Source of the DNA: Benincasa hispida
Taxonomy: Eukaryota > Streptophyta > Magnoliopsida > Cucurbitales > Cucurbitaceae
Assembly (NCBI RefSeq): GCF_009727055.1
Contig: NC_052354.1
Location: 54,500,760 to 54,564,759 of the forward strand
Reading direction: 5' to 3'
Length of the DNA: 64,000 bases
Position 1 is the first letter of the stretch, and the number at the start of each line of letters is the position of its first letter. Made by a program: the position numbers and the translations under genes. The notes below the pieces were generated by a model. It worked only from the letters and a program-made list of their open reading frames with translations, ran no database searches and had not been told where the DNA came from. Positions 1 to 12,470 of the stretch are shown piece by piece.

Positions 1-1328
1 GAATTCAAATAGATGAGTAATAATGTAGTAGAAGATCTCTCTTTTCTTCACTAACTTCTTTCTAGGATCTTCCCTTGATAAAGTTTTACTGATGTGGTCT
101 TCGCATTTAGGGTTCAAAATCCTCTCATTTCAATGTTATATATCAAAGTATTCTCATCCAGCTCATATAACGATGTTGACATGAATACATAAATGACACA
201 TTTAAAAATGTTTTATGCGGAATCTCGTTCATGCTACCAATTTTTGGTTTTCTTTTTCTCTCACTTGATAATTGAAAAAAAAAAAAAAGTGAAGAAAAAA
301 AACTCCTTTTGCTTGGATTCTTCTTCTAACTTCTTCCTCTCGTTCATTGGTCTCACGGCCGCTTCTTCCTCTCACTCTTTAGTTTCATTCTCGCTTTTTT
401 CTCTTGTTAATTGATTTAAATGAGAGAGGGATTGGAAAAAATTGCATAACGAAGAAGGAAGGAGGAAAAATGTGGAGTGAAGAAGAAGAATATGAAATTG
501 CAGAAGATCAAAAGCGAGACTAAACGTGAAAATGCAAAGAGAAGGAGAAAGAATCACGATAATTTTAGTTATTTCACCTAGGGTGATGTAAGCAAAAAGT
601 AAAAAAAAAATGTTTGTTTTCAAAACCTAAGTTAAATTTCATTTAGACCTTTCATTTTGGGTCAATCATACTATTTTCTCATCAAAATTTGAAGTTTGTA
701 TGGATTGATTTTTCAAGTGTTTAAAAACATTTGTTTTGTAATTGAAAGCACTTTTGTAAGTATTTAGATTGTCGTTTTTTTAATAATTTTATAATCACTT
801 TCAAACATATATTTAAATATTACAAAAATTAAATAGAAAACTCTTAGCTGGACAGATATTTTATTAGATACTAAAGGGCAAGGAAAAGGAACTAAGAAGT
901 GTCCTTGCTTTGATTGTCTTGTTATGAACTTTGTCCGATTATTTCACGTTACATGTTTCTCTAATGGCATGAAGCTGTACGATGTTTCCATTTTTTCTGG
1001 TCTGTTGGTAATATACAAAGTGCACTGCACATTCAAAAGCTAAAGGTAAAATATTTGCACTGTGCAACTAAATAATTTTCCTTTTACTTTTCTTAATACA
1101 ATAAACGAAATTTAAACCTTCAACCTCAAACAAAGAAAACATGTAAAAAAAATCTTGAAGGAGGTAATGAGAGGATAATATAAAATAATTTACAAGGTTA
1201 ATTACATATTATATGGTGTGGTGTTAGTGAATTCTACCTACACTACTCTTTGTAGAGCAAGAGATTTGTATATTAATACCCTTAGGTTAAATTGTAATGT
1301 TATTATGATTTTCTTTTTAAATATCAAT

Positions 1329-1804
1329 CAATACTCCTAAATTACTCTAGAAGTTTTATCAATTTAAACTTTCAACTAATAATAGAATTAATTTAAATCC
1401 TAAACTTTTGTAATCGTATAAATTTATACTCTCCTTCATGTTCTTTTTTTAAAAAAAACCTTGTGTAGATATTGAACCCATGAATTTTTATAAATGAATC
1501 AATTTAGACTCTTAGACAAAATTTTCTTTGATGTCTGTGCATTTATTCTAGTTGTCCATTTTGTCAAACCAATATTTGAAGAAGTTGAGAACTAATTTAT
1601 AGATGATTTTCAAAGGTAATTATAATGAATTGGCTAGATTGGTTGGCTTATGATTAGAAGTTTAATTTACTTAAATTAAGTTTCGCACCATATTGGTCGG
1701 AGGATATAAATTGATACAATTATAAAAGTTTAAGGTTTAAATTGATACAATTATTAGTTTAGAATTTTAATTGATACAACCTCCAAAATTCAAGGATATA
1801 ATTC
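1329..1804. mobile_element. MITE-like element with long imperfect inverted arms
   Basis: The left arm (about 1,334-1,433) and the reverse complement of the right arm (about 1,699-1,804) align over roughly 95 bases, with blocks such as TTTTATCAATTTAAACT facing AATTGATACAA. The arms enclose about 270 bases without coding potential. The folded-back layout suggests a small non-autonomous DNA transposon. No clear target-site duplication was found, so the exact ends and superfamily are uncertain. Confidence 0.45.
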
Positions 1805-3000
1805 TTTCCCAAGTTAGTTTATTAAAAAAAAAAAGAAAAAAAAAAAAAGAAAAAAAAAAGTCTCATAGCCGTAGGTCAAGATACCAAATAAACGTCTTGT
1901 TGCCAATTAAAAAAATAAAAATCTAGAGGAAGTATCTAACAACCATGTTTGTAATAGTTGTCACACACACAGACATAAATATATCACACATACATATATA
2001 TCTTTGGATAGGTGTCATGTATATTGAGGTTTATAATGAGTGTCACATGCTAAACCTGTGAGGTATTTAAGGGTTTTGTAAACTTTATGAGTTTTTAATT
2101 ACATTTTAAAAGGATGAGAGCATCTAAAAAGAAGATAGCCAAATCTTTCCCTTCTAATCATTGAGCCCAAATATTGTATATTTATTTTGCAATTGCCTCC
2201 ATTTTATATCACATAACTATCAAGGATGTAGCAATTTCCTCAAGTAATTTTCTTTAGCATGTCATTACCTCCCTAACACTTTTCTAGGCTTAATTACAAA
2301 AACTTCCTTAAATTTTATCATTTATTTTAAAATATCATATTTGTTCAAAAATTTACAGTACATATTATTACACCCTCAACTTAACCATTTCGAAATCATC
2401 ATTTAAATAGAAATCCATTAGAATGTTTGACCAAAAAAGAGACTTAAAACGGTGATTAATCTGTAACAAAAATTGAAACCTAAAGTCACACTATTCTAGA
2501 TCATTGGTACACATTTTTCAAGTCTAAAATTCTAAAGGATTAACATTTATGAAAAATTAAGAACGGCAATATTAACAACTTATGAAAGAATACGGGTATT
2601 TTTTTTAAGCAAATGATAAGGTTTTTTTTTAAAACATATTAGTCCATTTTTCTTCGTCTTTTTATTGGTATCATGGTGTGTGCTTTCTTTTATTAATGAG
2701 AAAAAAAAACCAACAAGAGAATAAATTGAAATTCTTTCTTACCAAAAGAATAGTTAGAAAAAAAAAACATTAATACAGTAAAAAATTATAAAACCATTTT
2801 TCTATCACAGACAAAGCGAATTCCAAAACATCTTAACCTTCATTCATACAAATTAGAATGTCTCGAGATATATGATTTTTTTTTCTTTTTTAATACAATA
2901 ACTATGAAAATGAAGGATTAAGCCGACCTTAAGAAAAAAAAAGTCATTTCAATTAAGTTTAGCTCAAAATATATATATATCAAAAGATAAGGATTTGTTG

Positions 3001-3003
<3 letters not shown>

Positions 3004-3035
<32 letters not shown>
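3004..3035. repeat. (TA)n microsatellite
   Basis: An uninterrupted alternating AT run of about 32 bases. It creates a run of alternating Ile and Tyr codons in an otherwise meaningless minus-strand frame. Confidence 0.9.
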
Positions 3036-5020
3036 CAAGACATTATCTATATATAAAAAAAAAAGATTGAGCAAATTATCTGTTTGGAAGAGGACTCCTA
3101 ATTCCACTAACATGTTATGTTTGGAGAGAATTTCATCATTATGTGGCTGACTTAAAATGATATATATGATCTGATTCTCACATGGCCATAACAAACAATG
3201 CTTCCAACTGTCATGAAAAGATATACTTGTATACCTTGATATGTCCCTACATATATTTCTCGTTCTCATCACATACAACTTTTGAACTTTCCCTCTCTCT
3301 TCATATTTTATGTCATCAAAATAAAACATTCTACTACCTAAAGAAGTAAGACAAACAGTGTGAGCAGTAAACCTTTTCAAATGTGTAAGGAAAACAAAAA
3401 CATCTATATATATGCATGTCCTCAATTATAGGGAGATTTGTATAGATGCCATGAAAAATTGCATCAAAATCAAAATTAAGTAGATAACATTTTGTTGACA
3501 TTTGTAAATATTATTTCTTGTTCTCTCTCCTTTCTCTTTGGTCTGTTTTTCTCGATCTAGTTCTTTGCTCTCGCTTGTTTTTTTCTGCTACTAATCGTCC
3601 CAACATGGACAAGGGAACCTTCCAATTTTGAAAATTTTCCAAATCTCAATTTCCTTTTATACCAATGTCAAATCTGAAGTAAAGGGAGAAGAGTCATTGA
3701 GGGAGAAAATGAGGAAGATGACAAACTTTTTTTCTTTTTTTTTTGGAAGGAATTGATGAGCAAGTGAGGCTAAGAGGGATGGAGGAGAAATAATAAAAAC
3801 AAATTATTTACTTATGCATGCAAAACCGTCATATAGCCTAGCCTTAAATACAAAAGTTGGGTAAAATCTCATTTTGACCTAATATTTTGGGTAAAAAATA
3901 CAGTTCACTCTTGAATTATATGGTAGTCAATGAGGTGCTTCTAGCTATTTGATTTTTTTAACCTACTAACCATAGAGATATATGTTACATGAACTCAAGA
4001 CTTATAAAACTTACACCGGTAACACGAACATTTCTATATAATTCAATTTTGAATTTTCCAACTCCATGCTATAGATTCGGTCTTACTAAGAAGATGTTTG
4101 AATTAATTTTTGGACAGATTGCAAAAACCATCCCTAATGTATGACAATAGTTGCAAGTGATTTTTGTAATTTGTCCTTTAAATTTGATCATTTCTAAATC
4201 AAGTACCCTAATGGCAAACTAAGGAAATCATTTTCAATCATGTAAAAAAACTTTGGAAGTTCATTGGCCCAAGAAACATGGGAATCAAATCAATATCAAG
4301 ATTTTTGACACATTTTCCATGGGCAATAAATACTTGGTGGTAATAATTTCAATCAAGCTCAAGTCATAACCACTTGAGTGATCATTTTTACCTGCCGATG
4401 ATTATTTGCTCGGCTCAGACAACAGAAGAAGAAAGCCAAAAGGATTTGGCTAGTGAGTGGGGTAGCAAGAGCACTCAAAGGAAGGCTTGATTGTCGTTGA
4501 TTTCACAATCTGCAAAATCAAACCCAATCTTACCCGATAGAACAAACAGAGAAGGAAAAAGCTATGGGTTTTTCGTGTTAAGATTCCCATTGTCCTGTCC
4601 TCTAGCCTTTGCAATTAATCTCTCCTTTGCACATTCCCCTTGATCCTTTTTTATTTATTATTTTTTTTTTTGACAAAGATCATTCTTAAAAGAAACAAAG
4701 TTTAAACAAGCAATATGACGAAACTGACCTCCAACTTCATCATGACCAAATATGACCTGTCTCAATCTAGCAATAGAGGTTCATACTTTCAGTGATTATC
4801 TAATTTGCTAAGAAATGTCTATATAATAGGAAGTTCCAAACAATGCCTAAACAAACCGAATTGGAGAATAGCTGAAGCAGCAGCACCATAAGGCTCACTT
4901 CTTACCTTACATTCTCTACCAAAAGAATGGTTAGTTCTTTCCAATTTATTGTAGTATTCAAAATAAAATCGATAAGATTCAAATATTTCTCTTTCTAAGT
5001 AACTATCTCAACGGCTACAG

Positions 5021-8000
5021 GATGGCAAGCGGAGTTTGACAGTTGCTGATGCTGTGGACTACAAAGGGTGTCCAGCAAACCGGTCTAAAACCGGTGGTTG
5101 GGTCCCGGCTGCTCTTATCGTAGGTACTGCATTTTGTCTTACTCTGATACACCCTCCTTGAAGTGCTTCTGGGCTGAAACCAAAACCAGCTTCAAGAATG
5201 TAAATAAAAGGTTGTCTTAGAGAAGAGTTGGACATGTTCCCATATCTCACCTATCTATCTAGTTTGGACTAAAGGTAGTCTTAGATCATCAAGAACTACA
5301 AATTCTTCGTTTGTCTGAAACTGAAATACATAGCTAATCTAGTTGTGAGAAGAGTTCGAATGAGTTTCATGATCAATATAACTATTACGGACAGCTACAT
5401 TTGCGGGTTCAAATCATGGTCATGGTACTTATGAGATGTTTTAGATGGATGACCCACCACGGTCAAGTTTCATAGAGAATCAGAGAAAAAAATGATGATT
5501 TTTTTTTTTTTTTGAAATTAAAAGAAAAAATGATGATCTTAATAATGAAAGATAATATTTTAGGTTTTATTAAGTTTTGATCAGTATACATCTTTAGAAC
5601 ATTCAGCATTCAGAGCCTTCTCAATCTCAGTTCAAATCAATATTTTTCCACCTCTTGAAGTGAGACGATAGGACCCTAAAGAGCAACCAAAGCCATAGAC
5701 AACTTCAAATAATTCTGTTCGTAACATTATTATTCAGACAGCCGATAATGGGAAAAGGACAAATGCTCAAGCTGGATCTTTCACACATAATTAAATGTAA
5801 CTGCCTTTACCCATCTTCAATTATACTCCACTTTCTACAAAAGAAAGAATATTCAATTCCTACGCACATTTCCCAGCTAAATAAAAAAATCTCCTTCTGG
5901 TGTGAAATTTGATTCTTGTTTCTCCAAGAAAACTCTTTAAAAAAAATTTAATCATAGCGGTACAAGAGATGAAATCTTTAAAAAGAGCAGATGGAAATTT
6001 TGCTACAGAATGAATCGAGTTCATTAAATCTTGGACAGGGATTGAACTATGTGAAAGACTTTCAACAATGGGAATAGCTGTAAATCTGGTGACTTACTTG
6101 GTGGGAACATTGCATCTGCCTAGTGCAACTTCAGCCAACATTGTCACAGATTTCATGGGTACATGTTTCCTCCTTTCCATGCTTGGAGGTTTTTTGGCAG
6201 ATTCTTTCCTTGGAAGATATAAGACAATAGCAATCTTTGCCTCAATACAGACACTGGTAATGATAGATTTTCTTCCGTCAATTTGACATTTGACGACCTT
6301 ATATTTTCTCTTTTCATAACTCAACCATGATTACTCAAATGAATTAGGGAACTGGAACTCTAGCAGTAATAACAAAGTTACCACAACTACATCCACCTCC
6401 TTGCCATCCTAGTGCCAGCAAGAACTGCAAGCAAGCAAATGGGTTTCAACTGGGAATGATTTATTTGCCTCTGTATCTAATTGCTCTAGGAACTGGGGGT
6501 ATCAAATCCAGTGTTTCGGGATTCGGGACTGACCAATTCGATGAGAAAGATGACAAGGAGAAGGCTCAAATGGCATATTTCTTCAACAGATTTTTTTTGT
6601 TTGTCAGCAGTGGGACTTTGTTAGCAGTGACGGTGCTTGTTTACTTGCAAGATGAAGTGGGCCGCAGTTGGGCTTATGGAATTTGTTCAGTTTCAATGTT
6701 CACAGCAATTTTAACATTCCTGTGTGGTACTAAGAGATACAGATACAAGAAAAGCATGGGAAGTCCAATAGTTCATATCTTCCAGGTCATTGTTGCAGCA
6801 ATAAACAAGAGGAAGATGGAACAACTCAATGCTACTTTGCTATATGAAGATTCTGCTGCAACCTCAAGAATAGATCACACAAATCAATTCCAGTAAGTGG
6901 TTTTTTGGCCTAACTAAACATACTTGAATCAACCTTTACACGTACATTCAAATGGAAATGTAATCTGTGACAACATGTAATAAGTTATTGATTTAAAAGG
7001 GGAACATTCTATAAATCAGACCTTGGACAAGAGTTTTCAGAGGCTATTAATTTGTTTTACTTTCTAGATTTCTGGACAAGGCTGCCATTGTTGCAGAGGG
7101 AGATTTTGAGAAATCTGTATGCTCAGCTCCCAATCCCTGGAAGCTCTGCACAGTAACAAGGGTAGAGGAGGTAAAGATGATGATGAGACTGCTACCAATA
7201 TGGGCCACAACCATAATCTTCTGGACTACATATGCTCAGATGATCACTTTCTCAGTGGTGCAGGCATCCACCATGGAAAGATCATTGGGGGATTTTCAAA
7301 TCCCTGCAGGCTCTCTAACTGTTTTCTTTGTGGCAGCCATATTGATCACACTGGCTTTTTATGACCTTCTTATCATGCCTCTTTGGAAGAAATGGAAAGG
7401 GCAACCAGGTAAATATGGAATCTTCATATTACATTATTATCCTCCATTCCCATTCTCGAAATTAAATCGGAGAAAAACTTTATTGAACTTCCATTGAATT
7501 ATCAAAACTTTATTGAAGGTTGCAAAGTTTAAGAACCTATGCAATGACGAGGAAAAAGAAAACATTATATTAACTTCGGTTTAGGAAGCAGTTTATTTAC
7601 CCATTAGAATTTTCGAGAACATGATTCATCCATTTCTTTCACAGGTTTTACAAACCTACAGAGGATTGCCATAGGTCTTATCCTGTCAACTTTTGGAATG
7701 GCAACTGCAGCTTTAGCCGAGATGAAACGGCTCTCAGTGGCTAAAGCTGTGGGTAGGTCCACCGCAACTTTGCCTTTAAGTGTGTTCCTACTGATTCCTC
7801 AATTCTTCTTGGTGGGTTCTGGAGAAGCTTTCATCTATACTGGCCAGCTTGATTTCTTCATAACACAATCCCCAAAGGGAATGAAAACTATGAGCACTGG
7901 CCTCTTCCTCACAACTTTATCGCTAGGGTTTTTTGTTAGTAGTTTTCTGGTTGCAGTTGTGAAGAGGATGACGGGAAGCAAGGATGGACAGGGATGGCTG

Positions 8001-8177
8001 GCAGACAACATAAATTATGCTAGGCTCGATTGTTTCTATGGACTTCTTGCCATACTAAGTGGCATAGATTTTGTAGCATTTTTAATTTGTGCAATATGGT
8101 ATATGCCACAGAAACCCAAACAAGTTTTAGAGATGGAAACTAGTACAAATGGGGGATCTGCAGCTGAGAAATGCTAG
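5021..8177 (+). CDS. NPF6.2: NPF6.2/NRT1.4-like nitrate transporter (five visible exons; first few codons not located)
   Basis: Spliced plant NRT1/PTR family gene. Exons fitting GT-AG rules and one frame are 5021-5123, 6039-6256, 6348-6892, 7068-7408 and 7645-8177 (stop TAG 8175-8177), giving about 579 residues; Arabidopsis NPF6.2 has about 585. Family landmarks are the VDYKG segment near the N-terminus, the proton-coupling ExxER motif (ELCER, spanning the start of the second exon), GRYKTIAIF (with the Thr equivalent to CHL1 Thr101), FGTDQFDEKD, KRYRYKK, LLPIWATTIIFWTTYAQ and FFITQSPKGMKTMSTG. The position of CHL1 nitrate-binding His356 is Tyr (TTYAQ), as in NPF6.2 proteins. The product should be a 12-helix plasma-membrane proton-coupled nitrate carrier, associated with petiole and midrib nitrate storage in Arabidopsis. 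The start codon is not resolved: the 5021 exon begins after an acceptor (CTACAG), so a short upstream exon must supply ATG. ATG 4927-4929 directly before GT is one weak candidate. Family assignment is secure; the subclade is inferred from recognised sequence. Confidence 0.93.
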
Positions 8178-9035
8178 TAAACTAAGCTTGGATTTTGGGT
8201 TTGTTTATTTTGTTTCTTGTATCCCACATTACTCCATAGTGTGGATTGATAAGGATGGGCAGAGGAAAGGGTGGGACATTAATAAGTACTCTTGAGTCTT
8301 GATTGACAAGGGATCATTTTATAAGGATAAGCAGATCCCAATTTCAATGGATACTTTCATATTGAATAAGCTAAAGCTGAACTCTTGATCACTTTTAAAT
8401 CACCATTCCCCAATTTGAAATAAAGAGAGCGAAAAAACAAATGTAAGAGTTCAAAACGCTATAGTAGCAGAAAACAAAACTTGCAAATTAAAGCTCATTT
8501 TCACGTAACAGAAAACTGAAGACCAACGCAATTATGAGACGTCCCTCTTGATGAGTTTGAATTCCCCTCCTCCTTTGAATGTTCTATATAAGCATGGGTC
8601 TAAACACATAAATGTGTAATATATGAACTTCGCAGATTGCATCGAATATCAGCATGGTGCCTTGGGGTGGGGGGTGTTATGCTAAAAATGGGTATCTAAA
8701 CAAAACCAAAAGAAGATCGTGAATAATAGTACATATTAGTTAAACACTCTGGACAGCTTCCTCCTAGAAGCTCAGTCCCATATAGATCCACAACAGTTCA
8801 TTCTCCAGTCATAGAAATAGATTCTGTACTACAACATTAGGCAACTAAAATCAACCCCATAAACCCCACAATAAATAGATGAACCCAAAAAAATAATATA
8901 TCTAAGAACGCATACCTAACTCAAAACTCCAAAACTTTGCCGAGATATGAATTCGATTCTTGCAGCTACTGTTAAACATCATCAATCTGTTCTCTTCTGC
9001 ATGTCTCCTCGTACAAGCTCATGCATTTCAGTAGC
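8178..9035. other. Convergent intergenic region with the two host-gene 3' ends
   Basis: About 860 bases lie between two stop codons that face each other, so the stretch should contain both 3' UTRs. No additional coding frame is convincing. A G-rich run (GGGGTGGGGGGTG near 8,664) stands out in otherwise AT-rich sequence. Confidence 0.6.
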
Positions 9036-10082
9036 CTAATTTTGACTATCATTCTTCCTATCATTCCCTTCTTCTCTCTCCTCCAACAACCTACCAGCTT
9101 CCTCGTCTGCCTGCTGAGCCTTTTTCTGGCCCTCTGCGGCTTTGAGTGCCTGCAACTTAGAATGGTTGTAATACGCAACTCCTAAAAAGGCAAGCCCATA
9201 ACCGAACAAATTAATGGGCGTGACCGTATCCTTAATCACAGACCAGGAGAATGCAATCAATAGCCAATCCTTCACTACCCCAGCAACATTCATTGTCAAA
9301 GCAGATGTCTTGCCCACCAGTAAAAACACCGCAAGATTCAAAGCAAAAGCACAGAATGAATTGGTACCAAAAATCACGAAATCCAAATGGAAGCTCGAAT
9401 TATCCCTCAACAAAGGGTATTCCATTATTAACCATGGTACAGATAAGAAAACCAAGCAACAGGGAGCCACATAGTAAAGCGACGTGATGGGATTCAACGA
9501 AATACCCTTGGAATTCAACAAAATCTGAATCATGACCAATCGTGTCGCCTCGAACGCGACCGCCAAAAGCTGCAAAGTCACACCCTTTGAATTGAATTTC
9601 GCTTCTCCATACGCAGCGACTGCAACACCAAGCGAGATCGAAACCATATTAGCCATAGTATCAGACTTAAACTTCTCCTTCTTAAGCGAAACTCCGATCG
9701 AGTACACAGCGACGGGCATCAAAGCCTTAAGCATCTGTATAAAAGAAACCGATAGATAGATATACGCGGAATTAGAAAACCAGAGGGAAAGCGAATACAG
9801 AGCTCCGATCGGAACCACAGATTTGAAGTAGAGCTCACGGGACATGGAGACTGGCTCCACAACTTTGAAGACGCTAACGAGAAGGTAAGCGATCGAGGAA
9901 CAGAAGGCCATATGGATCATGGTGAGAGAGATCGGAAAGGGCCAATTGTACATCTTCTGATCTAGAATGTACTTGTTGTAGACGATGACGGAGAAGCTGA
10001 GGAAGATCCATATCGCGACGTAGGCATAAGAAAGGAGAACTTTCTTCAGGACACTCTCGGAGATGGCTCCGCCTTTCCCCAT
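9036..10082 (-). CDS. KT-group nucleotide-sugar/triose-phosphate translocator family protein
   Basis: An intact, intronless frame of 348 residues starts at ATG 10,082 in a good plant context (GGAAATGGGG). It matches the plant 'probable sugar phosphate/phosphate translocator' group (At3g17430/At1g48230 type) end to end. The N-terminus is [14 protein letters not shown], followed by [75 protein letters not shown] and [18 protein letters not shown]. About ten hydrophobic segments cover residues 18-305 (TPT/EamA-type fold). A charged, Ala/Glu/Lys-rich cytosolic tail of about 40 residues follows, with LLEERE near its end. Members are antiporters of the Golgi or other endomembranes, and many in this clade still lack a known substrate; the specific substrate cannot be read from sequence. 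The gene converges on the NPF gene. No disabling mutation is seen. Confidence 0.95.
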   Translation of the reverse strand: MGKGGAISESVLKKVLLSYAYVAIWIFLSFSVIVYNKYILDQKMYNWPFPISLTMIHMAFCSSIAYLLVSVFKVVEPVSMSRELYFKSVVPIGALYSLSLWFSNSAYIYLSVSFIQMLKALMPVAVYSIGVSLKKEKFKSDTMANMVSISLGVAVAAYGEAKFNSKGVTLQLLAVAFEATRLVMIQILLNSKGISLNPITSLYYVAPCCLVFLSVPWLIMEYPLLRDNSSFHLDFVIFGTNSFCAFALNLAVFLLVGKTSALTMNVAGVVKDWLLIAFSWSVIKDTVTPINLFGYGLAFLGVAYYNHSKLQALKAAEGQKKAQQADEEAGRLLEEREEGNDRKNDSQN

Positions 10083-10680
10083 TTCCGATCAAACTGAAGA
10101 TTTCAGATCGAAAACTGAAAACGGAACTTGAGGAAGAAAATGATGAAACCGATGGGATTTTGACGAGAATCTCATTGGATGGGTTTGGCCGGAAAAAAAG
10201 ACAGTTACGGGCCGAGTCAAATGGGCTTTTGTTCTTCATTTTGTTCTTCTTTTGAACGTCATATTGGGCCTAGTGAAGCCTATTATGATGAGAGAAAATG
10301 TGAATTGGAATTTTGTTGGGCTTTGGATTCTAAACTTGATTGGGAAATTGTAAGTTGGGCTGACTAGACAAATAGCAAAATTTAAGTTTTCATTTAGATA
10401 TATAGTAAAAACCTTTTAAGATTGTAAAAATAGTAAAACAGATTATAAAAATAGAAAATAATTATTAACAATTGCCAAAACTACCCCCACATAGAATTCT
10501 AAAGATGTGAGAGTTTCAAAACTGTTTGAAAACAACAAATACACTCTACCTAAACAACTATCACACACTAAGCAATGTATTCGTAAAAAGTGTGTCCGAT
10601 CCACGTGTACAATAAATAAGCAGTTTTCTTCAATACAGGCTTCCTCCTAAAAAGTAAACATGCTCTGATGGGAATACAAC
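10083..10680. other. 5' flank of the translocator gene and AT-rich spacer
   Basis: The first 100-150 bases should hold the translocator 5' UTR and promoter (minus strand). No clear TATA box could be singled out. Beyond about 10,370 the sequence is A-rich with no supported gene. Confidence 0.5.
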
Positions 10681-10681
10681 A

Positions 10682-10873
10682 TCAAAAGGAATCGAAATCT
10701 TGAAAATCAACGATTTCGGTGTTGTCCTCATAAGGTTGGGAAGAATGATCAATCTCTGCTAATTCATTATTCAAATACATTGTATTTCCAGTGTTCGGGA
10801 CAATGGATGAGACATGGTCAACCACTAAACATAAATCAATTTGGGGGACTATGATAGAACTGACATCAACCAC
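10682..10873 (-). other. Short unrecognised acidic frame (63 codons)
   Basis: A minus-strand frame of 63 codons with an acidic C-terminal part (NELAEIDHSSQPYEDNTEIV...FQDFDSF). I do not recognise it. Its upstream end runs into the diverged direct repeat at 10,838, so it may be the tail of a decayed gene or transposon protein. It could equally be chance. Confidence 0.15.
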
Positions 10874-11430
10874 AAAATATCTTTATCTTCAACAATCCTA
10901 ATAAGATTCAAATTGACATAACCAATCCAATACATTATCAAATTAGATATAATTAACTCATCAAAGAGGAGTCTAATCCGTTGTAAATCCATAGCAAAAA
11001 CAATAGCTTATTAAAGAAACCACAACAAAACCTAAATTGATGAACACTTTGTGTGAATAACAAAAGTTACGACCATTTTTTTAGAAAATGATTTATTTTT
11101 TCCAAATCGTTAAAATAATAGCTAAAACAGTATATAAAACTAATTCATTAAGAATATGAGAATATATCGCTAATTTATTAAGAATTGATGTATAAAATTA
11201 TGAAAAACAATTCAAAGATTTGAATAAAATTAAATACGTATAAATTAATGAAAAACCATTCAAAGATTTGAATAAAATATATGGATAAAATAAAATTTAA
11301 CAACATATGGATATTTAAAATGTAATTTTGGTAGAAAAATATGGATATTTAATTAATATGAGATTAATTCGAAAAGTGGTTAAATATAATATAAAATAAT
11401 AATAAAATAGGGAGATTATATTAACTACAA
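10838..11430. repeat. Diverged direct repeat, copy 1
   Basis: This block is repeated at 11,513-12,176. Shared stretches include TTTGGGGGACT, AACTGACATCAAC, CAAAATATCT, AGATATAATTAACTCATC, ACCACAACAAAAC, ACACTTTGTGTGA and AGATTAATTCGAA. This copy lacks about 110 bases present in copy 2, with the join at a shared CATC. Confidence 0.8.
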
Positions 11431-11512
11431 GTTGTCCTTAAGAATATCAGCGTTGTGTACATATCTCGACCCTGTTTTTTATTTACAACTACCTATATTT
11501 GTAATTTCATTA

Positions 11513-12176
11513 ATTTGGGGGACTCTGATAAAACTGACATCAACTACAAAATATCTCTATTTTCAACAATTCTAATAAGATTCGAATTGGCAGAACCAAT
11601 CTGGTACATTGTCAAACGAGATATAATTAACTCATCGGAGTGAAAAAGTTTACCTTTGATATATTCCAAAAATTGTTGGAACCATGAATTTGATGGAATA
11701 CGCGCCTCAACATTTTGAAAATCATGGTAGTGAGAATTATCATCTCATCGACCATCAAAGAGGAGCCTAATTCGTTGTAAAGTCATAACAAAAACAGTAG
11801 CTTGTTAAAGAAACCACAACAAAACTTAAATCGATAACACTTTGTGTGAGTAACAAAAGTTATGACCATTTTTTTACAAAGTGATATTTATTTTTTCTAA
11901 ACCGTTAAAATAATAGCAAAAACAGTATATAAAACTAATTTATTAAGAATATGAGAAATATACGGCTAATTTATTAAGAATGTATGTAAAAAATTATGAA
12001 AAACAATTCAAATATTTGAATAAAATATATGATAAGATAATTGCTAGTAATATATGTATATTTACAATATAAATTTGATAGAAAAATCTAGATATTTGAT
12101 TAAGGTGAGATTAATTCGAAGAGTGGTTAACTAGAATCTAAAATAATAATAAAATATAGAGATCGTGTTAACTACG
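11513..12176. repeat. Diverged direct repeat, copy 2
   Basis: Second copy of the block at 10,838-11,430, in the same orientation and about 675 bases downstream. It carries the extra segment at about 11,637-11,748 that copy 1 lost. No gene was recognised in either copy. Confidence 0.8.
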
Positions 12177-12470
12177 TGAGCAAAAATATGAGAGCAGTTA
12201 TTCTTGAAGAATTATAGAATTATCTGGTTTTGTAGTTTCATCAACAACAATTACTACGAACCAGACAAGGGCAAATCAGGAATTTAGGAAATTGTGGCCA
12301 TGTGCATGTCACATGAGTTGCCATAAATCTTATTAAATTTTATCATATGCTCCAATTTCCACGGTATGTTCGATCTGATTCTTATTTTAAAAAAAATAAA
12401 AAATTACACCTATAAATACTCATTTTGTTTCTAATTTTTTTGTTTTGTTATCTACTTTGTTACACTTTAA

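Larger units (their letters stand above)
1..4926. other. Gene-free AT-rich spacer upstream of the nitrate transporter
   Basis: No coding region is supported here. The stretch is AT-rich, with many homopolymer runs and short diverged repeats. Open frames of 70-150 codons are low-complexity (for example TA-repeat or pyrimidine-tract derived) and resemble no family I recognise. A pyrimidine-rich arm (about 245-415) is followed by a purine-rich arm (about 420-555), and a similar pyrimidine/purine pair occurs at about 3,510-3,790. The MITE-like element and the TA repeat are listed separately. The promoter and first exon of the downstream transporter should lie at its right end, but I could not fix them. 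Confidence 0.6.

Noticed and set aside
193..623. Overlapping frames of 73 and 83 codons on opposite strands
   Set aside because: They come from pyrimidine/purine-rich low-complexity DNA and show Phe/Ser/Leu-rich nonsense without family resemblance.
2964..3425. Minus-strand open frame of 153 codons
   Set aside because: Its C-terminal part is encoded by a TA microsatellite, the composition is that of random AT-rich DNA, and no domain is recognisable.
7119..7364. Plus-strand 81-codon frame and a second frame reading into an intron
   Set aside because: They are alternate frames of transporter exon 4. The exon frame itself is fixed by homology and splice sites.
9214..9759. Three plus-strand frames of 75-86 codons
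   Set aside because: All lie antisense within the intact translocator gene and have no homology of their own.
9925..9945. Possible TruSeq adapter start (AGATCGGAA...)
   Set aside because: The match stops after nine bases and the sequence is in-frame coding DNA of the translocator.
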